NCBI GenBank assembly: GCA_051155755.1
Contig: DAXETY010000125.1
Span: 1 to 18,673, forward strand
Direction: 5' to 3'
Source of the DNA: DAXETY01 sp051155755
Lineage (GTDB): Bacteria > Desulfobacterota > Desulfobacteria > Desulfobacterales > SG8-13
DNA length: 18,673 nucleotides
Positions 12,252 through 18,673 of the stretch are shown here, in pieces (within the stretch, counting starts at the first letter, position 1; every line of letters begins with the position of its first letter). Position numbers and translations under genes: made by a program. Below the pieces are notes generated by a model. That model made no database searches and was not told the origin of the DNA. It saw only the letters and a list, made by a program, of their open reading frames with translations.

Positions 12252-15200
12252 ATGAATGCAGGGGGGAAATCTGGAGGGAAAAATCCGGCAGTCCGCATTC
12301 TGCGCAGCCGCAAATTTTACGTCATCGCCGCCGTCATCATCCTCTATACGCTGAGCGGCTTTTTCCTGCTACCCTACCTGGTGCAGCGATACACGCCGCG
12401 GATCATTGCGCAAAACCTCAACGCCACCGCAGAGATCGGGGCGGTTCGAATCAATCCCTTTCGCCTGACCCTGGCGGTGGAAGGCTTTGAACTGCGAGAT
12501 CCGGACAACCGTACGATCGGCGGGTTCGGACGTTTCTTGGTAAACCTTGAACTCAGCAGTATAATTCACTGGGCCTGGACATTTTCCGAAGTACGCTTTG
12601 ATGCACCCCTTGTCTCGGTGGTCTTCGAATCCGACGGGCGCATCAACCTGGCCAAACTGGTTCCCTCCGGAAAGGACAGCGAACCGGCTCCCGAAGATGC
12701 CAGGCCCCCTCGCGTCCTTCTTCGAAATATCGCAATCGAAAACGGAGAGATCGAGATCATCGACCGCCGGCAGCAACCGGAAGCCGAGGTGCGTCTGCGT
12801 CCGCTCAATTTCGAGTTGCAGCAAATTTCCACGCTGCCCGAACGCCGGGGCCCTTACAACCTGATTGCCGGCACCCCCCAGGGCGAGTCGCTGCACTGGA
12901 CCGGACAGGTCAATCTGAACCCTTTGCATTCCGTTGGCAACGTGTCGTTTCAGAATATCGAAGCGGCGACGCTGTGGGCATTCGTTCGCAATCGGGTCGA
13001 TCTCGATCCGCCTGCAGGCAATCTGGATGTCAGCACCACCTATGAACTGCGTTTAACGGATGGAATTCCGCAGTTGACATTGCGCAATCTGGGGCTGCAT
13101 CTGTCCGATCTGGCATTGAAACGTTCCGATGTTCCCGAGCCTTTTCTGAAACTCGCCGCGGCCACGGTCAGTGCCGGAGATTTCGATCTGCAGTCCCGCC
13201 GACTGGATGTCAACCAGGTGAGCCTCGAAGGCGGGCGAATGTCTCTTGCGATCGATGAAGACGGGATATTCAACGTGGAGAAAATCCTGCGCCGTTCCCC
13301 GGAAGACCGGCAGGCGGCCGTCGAAGACCGAACACCCGCCGCCACCGGTGCTGCCTGGAACGTTCGCCTGAACCGGTTTCGACTCGACAACTTCGGCCTG
13401 ACCTTCTCGCGGCCGGGCCTGACCGCCAGCCTCGAAAATGCTTCCATCGGATTCGGTTTGGAGGCGACTGCCCAACCCGGGCCCACGCCACTGAACATCC
13501 GGGAGTTGACCAGCACCCTGAGCGGATTGCGGGGTGTGCCCCAAGACGCCGAACAACCGCCGCTGGTCATCGAGGAGATTTCACTGGAAGGCGGGCGATT
13601 CGATTTGGAACCGCAGCAATTCTCAGCGACTCGGATTGCCGTTGTCGGAGGCAACCTGGACCTGGTTCGCGAAGATGACGGAGATATCAACCTGGTGCGG
13701 ATGTTTTCGCTGCCGGAACGCAGCGGGATTCAGCAGAGACGCGAAGACGCGCTGGATAAAGGCCGCGCGTTTCGTTTCCAGGCGGCGACGCTGTCTGTTT
13801 CGGAGCTGTCCGCAACGATCAGCGACAAGACGGTGGCGGTGTCCGAGCCGATTCTGATCGTCGATCCGATCAACCTGACCGTTACCGATTTCGACGGGCA
13901 GTCTTCCTCCAGATTCGAAACCGACCTGCGCGTCCGCCAGGGCGGTACTCTGGCGGCATCCGGCAGCTTCGATCCGGCCGGCCCATCGCTGCAAGCCGAC
14001 CTCAGACTGGAGCAGCTGTCCCTGCGACCCCTTGAACCGTATCTGCAGGCGGTGGCCCGGGTGCGGCTGCCGTCCGGGACGCTTTCCAGTTCGGGCAAGC
14101 TGCAATACGGCGCAAGTCCCTCGTTCGATGGCGGATTTCAGGTGGCATCCCTGGAGGTGACCGAAGAAGGCAGCGGTGACCTGCTGATCGGCTGGAAGCG
14201 AATGGATGCCCCGAACTTCAAACTTGCATTGCAGCCGGACCGGCTGAACCTGGGCGAAGTGACCCTGGACGGTTTTTTCGGCAAGCTGATCATCCAGAAA
14301 GACGGCACCATTAACCTGGCCAATGTGTTAAAAGACCCGGCCCGGAGCCAGAAACCGCCATCCGCAAAGAGCCCATCCGAAGAAGCGCCCTTTCCGGTCA
14401 CCGTCGAGCGCGTGCGGTTCCGGAACAGTCAGCTCGATTTTGCCGACTTCACCCTGCCCACCCCGTTTGCAACCCTGATCCACGATCTGGAGGGCATCAT
14501 CGCCGGCATTTCCACCAAAACCGATGCGCGGGCCCAGGTCGAACTCGACGGTCAGGTGGACGAGTACGGAACCGCAGCCATCGAAGGGGAAATCAACGCC
14601 GTTGATCCGTTGGCGTTTACCGACGTCACCATGCGATTTCGTAACGTGGAAATGTCCAATCTTTCGCCCTATTCGGCCCGGTTTGCCGGCAGAAGGATCG
14701 AGGGGGGCAAGCTGTCGCTGGACCTGGAATATAAAATCGACCGGAGCCAATTGGTGGGCGACAATCAGATCGTCGTCGAGCGCCTCGATCTGGGCGAGCG
14801 GGTCCAGAGTCCGGAAGCCGTGAACCTGCCGCTGGACCTGGCCGTGGCCCTGCTGTCGGATGCCGACGGGGTCATCGATATCGGATTGCCGGTACGCGGG
14901 GATCTCAACGATCCGGAATTCAGTTTCGGGCACCTGGTCTGGAAGGCGCTGGCCAACCTGATCACAAAAGTGGTTACGTCTCCTTTTCGATTGCTGGCCT
15001 CGTTGGCCGGGTCGGAAGAAGAAAACCTGGATGCCGTGGCTTTCGAGCCCGGAGAAGATGAAGTGCCGCCGCCGGAGCGGGAAAAGCTGCACGCGCTGGC
15101 CGAAGCACTCGCCCAACGCCCGCAGCTCAACCTGGTTGTCCAGGGGCGTTACGCGCCGGAGGCCGACGGTCGTCAGCTCAGAGCCATGCAGTTGCGCCGC

Positions 15201-15626
15201 GAACTGGCTCTACGGACCGGCCGCACGCTGGAAGCGGGTGAGGATCCGGGACCGGTGGATTTTAACAGCCCCCGGATTCATGCAGCGCTGCAGGAGCTGT
15301 ATGTGGAAGCTTTTGGCGAAGAGGCCTACGAGGCGCTTCAGGAGCCGGAAGTCGGCGCACCGGATCCCACGGAAACCGCTGAGGAGGAGGATTCCGCCAG
15401 CGTGGATCCCAACCGTTTGTGGAAGACCCTCTTTGAACAGCTGATCCCAGTCCAGCCCCTGGATGAGGCAACTCTGACGGAGCTGGCCCGGGCCCGGGCA
15501 CAGGCGGTCGTTGCGGAAATCACCGGTGACGGCGGCATTGCACCCGGCCGGGTGGCCACCGGTGAGCCGGAGTCCACCGACTCGGACGGAACGGTGAAAA
15601 CCAGGCTGTCGCTGGAAGCCGGATAA
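12252..15626 (+). CDS. DUF748/AsmA-family inner-membrane protein
   Basis: A 1124-residue protein with one N-terminal membrane helix (about 23-44) and a very long periplasmic beta-rich region. AsmA-like proteins are thought to bridge the envelope and move phospholipids toward the outer membrane. Four repeats of the motif DGxINLxxL are visible near residues 126, 336, 474 and 682, each preceded by a short strand pair such as SLEGGR. Near residue 858 comes the DUF748 hallmark PLDLAVALLSDADGVIDI, then GDLNDPEFSFG and a TKVVTSPFRLLASL stretch. The last 150 residues are acidic and Glu/Ala-rich. GAGAGGAGAGGG just before the ATG is an excellent ribosome site. It is monocistronic as far as seen. Confidence 0.93.
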   Translation: MNAGGKSGGKNPAVRILRSRKFYVIAAVIILYTLSGFFLLPYLVQRYTPRIIAQNLNATAEIGAVRINPFRLTLAVEGFELRDPDNRTIGGFGRFLVNLELSSIIHWAWTFSEVRFDAPLVSVVFESDGRINLAKLVPSGKDSEPAPEDARPPRVLLRNIAIENGEIEIIDRRQQPEAEVRLRPLNFELQQISTLPERRGPYNLIAGTPQGESLHWTGQVNLNPLHSVGNVSFQNIEAATLWAFVRNRVDLDPPAGNLDVSTTYELRLTDGIPQLTLRNLGLHLSDLALKRSDVPEPFLKLAAATVSAGDFDLQSRRLDVNQVSLEGGRMSLAIDEDGIFNVEKILRRSPEDRQAAVEDRTPAATGAAWNVRLNRFRLDNFGLTFSRPGLTASLENASIGFGLEATAQPGPTPLNIRELTSTLSGLRGVPQDAEQPPLVIEEISLEGGRFDLEPQQFSATRIAVVGGNLDLVREDDGDINLVRMFSLPERSGIQQRREDALDKGRAFRFQAATLSVSELSATISDKTVAVSEPILIVDPINLTVTDFDGQSSSRFETDLRVRQGGTLAASGSFDPAGPSLQADLRLEQLSLRPLEPYLQAVARVRLPSGTLSSSGKLQYGASPSFDGGFQVASLEVTEEGSGDLLIGWKRMDAPNFKLALQPDRLNLGEVTLDGFFGKLIIQKDGTINLANVLKDPARSQKPPSAKSPSEEAPFPVTVERVRFRNSQLDFADFTLPTPFATLIHDLEGIIAGISTKTDARAQVELDGQVDEYGTAAIEGEINAVDPLAFTDVTMRFRNVEMSNLSPYSARFAGRRIEGGKLSLDLEYKIDRSQLVGDNQIVVERLDLGERVQSPEAVNLPLDLAVALLSDADGVIDIGLPVRGDLNDPEFSFGHLVWKALANLITKVVTSPFRLLASLAGSEEENLDAVAFEPGEDEVPPPEREKLHALAEALAQRPQLNLVVQGRYAPEADGRQLRAMQLRRELALRTGRTLEAGEDPGPVDFNSPRIHAALQELYVEAFGEEAYEALQEPEVGAPDPTETAEEEDSASVDPNRLWKTLFEQLIPVQPLDEATLTELARARAQAVVAEITGDGGIAPGRVATGEPESTDSDGTVKTRLSLEAG

Positions 15627-15653
15627 TATTTCTGTCGTTCTTCAATCGGGTTA

Positions 15654-15667
15654 AGGGGCTTTTAAGG
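15654..15667 (+). repeat. 14-base motif shared with 4963-4976
   Basis: AGGGGCTTTTAAGG, an exact match to the minus strand at 4963-4976. It begins 27 bases after the AsmA-like stop codon and lies 33 bases left of the hairpin repeat copy at 15701. GGGTT (15648-15652) and AACCC (15674-15678) can pair around it. Confidence 0.4.
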
Positions 15668-15700
15668 AACGAAAACCCAGTTGTTATTCTCCTGCAGGCG

Positions 15701-15730
15701 TGAATCGGCCGGCGCGACGGCCGCCCTACG
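15701..15730. repeat. Dispersed hairpin repeat, copy 2
   Basis: TGAATCGG (15701-15708) and GCCGCCCTACG (15720-15730) match the outer parts of the repeat at 5020-5052. The core is GGCCG/CGGCC (15707-15711 and 15718-15722) with a six-base loop. The loop and core differ but the pairing is kept, as expected for a mobile or amplified extragenic element. It lies in the 225-base convergent gap 15627-15851 between the AsmA-like gene and the C45 gene. Confidence 0.6.
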
Positions 15731-15851
15731 GCTTGGCAGCGACGCGGCCCTTTGCAGGGCAGGGACCTGGAGAAGCCCGTTGCCGGAGGAGCGTGTCTCG
15801 GTCATTCGGTTGCCGCACAGCGGAGTCAGGGGCTTGCAACCCTGACGGAGT

Positions 15852-16925
15852 TCAATGCGGCAGCGGCATGCGGGCCAGAATGCCGGGCCCCGTTTCATTA
15901 CTGCCGGCTTCGCCGGCGTAGATCGCCAATGTTTTATTCTGGAGATCGAAGATCGCCGTTGCCAGAGTAACCAGATTGTCGGGATGGGTTCCATCCCGCA
16001 GAACCGGCAGCGCTTCCTCGCGGCTGCGCAGCAGGCCCAGGAGGCAATCCCGATCGCGGAGTCGGCCGGCGGCGATCCACCGTTGCCCGCAAGCCAGCCG
16101 GAACCGGCTGGAGGCAGAAACCTTTTGCGCTATATTTTCGAGCGACAAGTAGTGATTGGTGTGGAAGTAGGGCCCCTTGATCGGTATCACCCGGCTGTCG
16201 TTCGGCGCCACTTCGACGCCCACCATCCGGCGTTCCCGGATCGAGGCGATCGTGTAATGAAATCCCGAGGCACGTATCTCCGGGGTGACTTTTTCCACCG
16301 CCTCGTCCAGACTAGTGGCTTCGAAGATGGAACGGGCGATGAAGTGCCGGCCGATTCCCTCGCGCAGAAATACCGGCTGAACGTTGTTCACGCAAAAACA
16401 GATGCCCGCCGAGTTGAAGCCGAAAGCGTTTCCCGGGAGAAATCCCGGGTAGCAGAAAGCCCCGAAGGAGGGGCCTTTCTGCGGCGAGACCGCCAAAAAG
16501 TATGTCTCGCCGCGATAAATGGCCAGGCCGTCTTCGTTGTGGCCGATGACGCTGGCTGTGGTGTCATGCAGTGCGCCGGTCGAACATCCCCCGGTGGGCG
16601 CCGTCCCTGATAGACCGGCATATTCTCCCCGCAGATTGATCAGAAACAGCGCGCTCAGGGCAATGTCCGCACCAGCGGCGATTCCTTCCAGTTCCGCCAT
16701 ATAATCCGGATAGCGGCTGCGGTGAAGATCCAGCAGACGATGGTAGCGGGCGTTGCCGGACGGGGTCTGAGCGGAGGGAACAAATTCCGTATAAAGCTTC
16801 GGATGGGCTTCGAGACACCGGCGGATGCGGTCGGCAAAATGGCCGCCGACGGCAGCGCCGATATCATGGGGGCTGCCACCGCACCGAAGTGCAGGCAATG
16901 GCGGAGTTGTCTGAATTGGTTGCAT
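15852..16925 (-). CDS. C45-family peptidase / acyl-CoA:6-aminopenicillanate acyltransferase-like protein
   Basis: A 357-residue N-terminal-nucleophile hydrolase-like protein. Family members are made as proenzymes cut before a cysteine, which becomes the catalytic residue. Here Gly113-Cys114 in TGGCSTG is the expected cleavage pair, followed by VIGHNEDG (126-133). FGFNSAGICFCVNN (168-181) and a family-like HTNHY (255-259) are also visible. The propeptide would be about 113 residues. Known family activities are amide bond hydrolysis or acyl transfer, including isopenicillin N acyltransferase; the substrate here is unknown. The ATG at 16925 matches the family start; in-frame starts at 16949 and 16982 exist, none with a good ribosome site. 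The protein seems cytoplasmic, with no signal peptide. Confidence 0.88.
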   Translation of the reverse strand: MQPIQTTPPLPALRCGGSPHDIGAAVGGHFADRIRRCLEAHPKLYTEFVPSAQTPSGNARYHRLLDLHRSRYPDYMAELEGIAAGADIALSALFLINLRGEYAGLSGTAPTGGCSTGALHDTTASVIGHNEDGLAIYRGETYFLAVSPQKGPSFGAFCYPGFLPGNAFGFNSAGICFCVNNVQPVFLREGIGRHFIARSIFEATSLDEAVEKVTPEIRASGFHYTIASIRERRMVGVEVAPNDSRVIPIKGPYFHTNHYLSLENIAQKVSASSRFRLACGQRWIAAGRLRDRDCLLGLLRSREEALPVLRDGTHPDNLVTLATAIFDLQNKTLAIYAGEAGSNETGPGILARMPLPH

Positions 16926-17100
16926 ACCGGTACTTACTAAGGAGTCCATAAATATCTGGACATATACTACTCTGAAATGCACTAATACCGGATTTCCGTT
17001 GAATATTGTGTCTAAACAAATACGGACTCATTATTACAGAGACGGTGCAATCGGCGTTGCGGTTCCCGCGGTATTCACGCGATTGCGGGCAAAGGATTCC

Positions 17101-17595
17101 TTATGCCATGAGCCGTTTTTGTTGGGGCACCAGGCCGGCCTGGGCCAGCTGATCGTGGATTTTCTGCGGGCCGAAATTGATCATGTTTTTGGAGACTTTG
17201 TGGGTCTCGAACCCCGCACGGGATAAGGCCTCCAGGGGCGGATATAAAAAGCGGCGCATGCGGGCTGAGGCGACCAGAACAATATGTCGGATTTGTTCGC
17301 GCTCGACCAGGGCCTGGAGACGTTGGACGACCTGTCCGGCAAATCGGCGCCGCAATTCGTCCAGGTGTCTGTGGCGCTTGTCTTCGTAGCCATGCACGGC
17401 GCCCCCGGTCGGCGCCGCTCCGCGCCCGGTTTTCGAATCCGTGTACATTGCCTGTCCGGTCTCGATTTCCGGGTTTGCCAGTTCGTCCCGCAGTACGATT
17501 CGAGGACCGGATTCCAGCTCCGGATGGGCCACGGGTTCCAGCACGAAGAAACGTGCCTGGGATCGATTGACCACTAGGATCAGGTAATCGCTCAT
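17101..17595 (-). CDS. Host-attachment-protein family member (baeRF-like)
   Basis: A 164-residue protein with the architecture of PF10116 (named after a protein needed for attachment to host cells; more recently grouped with bacterial release-factor-like domains). Visible features are the N-terminal strand and turn LILVVNRSQARFFVLE, a Gly/His-rich middle loop (HGYEDKRHRHLDELRRRFA), and a core strand HIVLVASARMRRFL followed by a helix with a conserved-looking PPLEAL. Function is not settled in the family; a role in tRNA or ribosome quality control has been suggested. AAGGAG eight bases upstream of the ATG at 17595 fixes the start. It lies 175 bases upstream of the C45 gene on the same strand. 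Confidence 0.85.
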   Translation of the reverse strand: MSDYLILVVNRSQARFFVLEPVAHPELESGPRIVLRDELANPEIETGQAMYTDSKTGRGAAPTGGAVHGYEDKRHRHLDELRRRFAGQVVQRLQALVEREQIRHIVLVASARMRRFLYPPLEALSRAGFETHKVSKNMINFGPQKIHDQLAQAGLVPQQKRLMA

Positions 17596-17735
17596 GGCTG
17601 GGCTCCTTGATCGGTAAAGGTTTGCAGCGCCGGCACTTTTTCAGAACGTTCACGGTCGTTGGTTTCCGTTGTCGGCAAACATCGAGGAAAACCCAAGATA
17701 CCGTGAGAACCCCGGGACAAATCGATGCGGGCGGT

Positions 17736-18116
17736 TTACGAAACGAGGCCGCTCGGGTCGGTGTGAGATGCAAACCGTCGAATTCTTTCTGATAAAAGTT
17801 TCGTCGGTTCAATGAAACGGCATCCGAACGCGATTTGTTCCAGGCTTTTGAAATCAAACAGCCACACCACTTCCAGCGCCAGATTGCGCAAAAAAGACAG
17901 TGCAGGGGATTTCGAAATCCGGCGCAGAATCAGACGCGTGCCGGTATCGAGGGTGACCTCCGGGGTCCTCGGGATGATAAAACCAATGCCGCCTTCCCCG
18001 ATGTCTTTTAACTGCGCGGTAAACACCTGGAGCGATGCGGGGAAAAATTGCAGTTCTGCAAGGGGGCGGTTCGGATCGGAGAATGTGCGCCGCTCGTATT
18101 TTCTTCGCTCTTCCAT
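17736..18116 (-). CDS. PilZ-domain protein
   Basis: A 126-residue single-domain PilZ protein, predicted cytoplasmic c-di-GMP receptor or adaptor. The N-terminus, MEERRKYERRTF, has the R-x3-R arginines. DIGEGGIGFII replaces the usual (D/N)xSxxG serine with Gly, so ligand affinity may be lower. The remainder, with VVWLFDFKSLEQIAFGCRFIEP, is a typical PilZ barrel end and is followed by a short helix. The ATG at 18116 has no strong ribosome site. It lies downstream of the probable cysteinyl-tRNA synthetase end, with a 255-base gap, and upstream of the host-attachment-type gene, all on the minus strand. Confidence 0.82.
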   Translation of the reverse strand: MEERRKYERRTFSDPNRPLAELQFFPASLQVFTAQLKDIGEGGIGFIIPRTPEVTLDTGTRLILRRISKSPALSFLRNLALEVVWLFDFKSLEQIAFGCRFIEPTKLLSERIRRFASHTDPSGLVS

Positions 18117-18371
18117 GAAGTGCGCCGGTGAAAATCTTCATTTCGCTGCGGTGCAAGAAGATCGGACCGGTTCGGCTGGACGATCGGACGCTCGCGCCGG
18201 TGCGCGGGGCCCAAATCTCGATACCAACCCAACGGGCTGCCGATCGCACCCATCGGCAACTGCCATTGTCGTATCATAGGCCATCAGGCAGGTCAACTGG
18301 CATCGGCTGGCGGCGGTACAACGGGGTTGAGCCGGAGGGCACGCCGCCCGTACTGGATCAGGGTATCGAAG
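18117..18371. other. Intergenic gap between the cysS-like gene and PilZ
   Basis: 255 bases with no convincing gene. Minus-strand frames through it have no family character and lack ribosome sites. I found no tRNA, clear promoter or T-run terminator here. Confidence 0.4.
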
Positions 18372-18673
18372 TTACGCGTCGGTCACTTGCCAGACGGTGT
18401 CGATTTGCCGCAGGGTCTCAAGCGCCCTGAGTGCGTCGGAACCGCTGAGTCCGTTGTGGGTCTGGATTGACGCCAGTGTCGCCGTGTCGGCATATACGGC
18501 ATCGAAAGCACCGCGCACGTCGAGATCGTCATTCATGCGATCTTCGAATTCGCGCCGCAGGGATTCGATATGTTCCTCCGCCGCCGGATCCGACCGGGCC
18601 GGATCCGGCTCGGCCGCTGCCAGGCGGGAGACCAGGTCCCGGAAGCTGTCGACTTTACCCCGCGCCAGATGGA
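18372..18673 (-). CDS. cysS: 3' end of probable cysteinyl-tRNA synthetase
   Basis: The minus-strand frame is open from the right window edge to a TAA at 18374-18372 and gives about 99 C-terminal residues. The segment REFEDRMNDDLDVRGAFDAV fits the DALR anticodon-binding domain of CysRS, where F-x3-M(D/N)DDL(N/D) is typical. The rest, DALRALETLRQIDTVWQV, fits the family's closing helix. This enzyme charges tRNA-Cys in the cytoplasm. The catalytic HIGH and KMSKS motifs lie outside the window, so a CysRS-like paralogue cannot be excluded. The next gene on the strand is the PilZ gene after a 255-base gap. Confidence 0.7.
   Translation of the reverse strand, partial: HLARGKVDSFRDLVSRLAAAEPDPARSDPAAEEHIESLRREFEDRMNDDLDVRGAFDAVYADTATLASIQTHNGLSGSDALRALETLRQIDTVWQVTDA

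Overview
The window reads as chromosomal DNA of a GC-rich Gram-negative bacterium. The best guess is a member of the Desulfobacterota (Desulfobacterales-like). This rests on the style of the outer-membrane barrel protein, a CxxC cytoplasmic tail that I associate with sensor proteins of that group, several PilZ proteins and a DUF748/AsmA protein. The assignment is inference; no rRNA or other definitive marker is present. I see no tRNA, rRNA, CRISPR array, transposase or phage gene.

Layout. 1-2729 (+): the end of an outer-membrane beta-barrel gene, then a compact operon of metal ABC-transporter ATPase, ABC-3 permease and a Fur-family regulator. A perfect 7-1-7 palindrome lies just upstream of the ATPase, so a metal-responsive autoregulated uptake operon is likely; no substrate-binding protein is visible. 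2730-3926 (+): a strong sigma70-type promoter, a long leader of uncertain coding status, and a tandem PilZ protein. 3923-5649 (-): a D-2-hydroxyacid dehydrogenase and an exported DUF302 protein, separated by a dispersed hairpin repeat. 5912-6947 (+): an NlpC/P60 hydrolase, then a cold-shock protein with a clear terminator and a leader that can pair with its own Shine-Dalgarno sequence. 7023-8152: a small unknown protein (-), and a three-helix membrane protein with a zinc-ribbon-like tail (+), preceded by a short ATGA-coupled reading frame.

8183-10130 (-): a two-gene unit of an ATP-grasp ligase followed by an esterase, with a recognisable promoter. 10419-10631 (+): a small gene that appears to be interrupted by an in-frame stop. 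10557-11864 (-): a second PilZ protein and a stand-alone response-regulator receiver domain. 12252-15626 (+): a 1124-residue DUF748/AsmA envelope protein. 15852-18673 (-): a C45-type peptidase/acyltransferase, a host-attachment-protein family member, a third PilZ protein, and the 3' end of a probable cysteinyl-tRNA synthetase gene.

How it fits together. Most genes are housekeeping or envelope functions in short units. Recurring themes are c-di-GMP reception (three PilZ genes, four PilZ domains, with no GGDEF, EAL or HD-GYP gene here) and metal homeostasis. The most unusual items are the ATP-grasp/esterase pair, the interrupted small gene whose tail is overlapped antisense by a PilZ gene, the paired hairpin repeats at 5020 and 15701, the cold-shock leader, and the unresolved N-terminus of the tandem PilZ gene. 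I found no convincing defence or mobile system.
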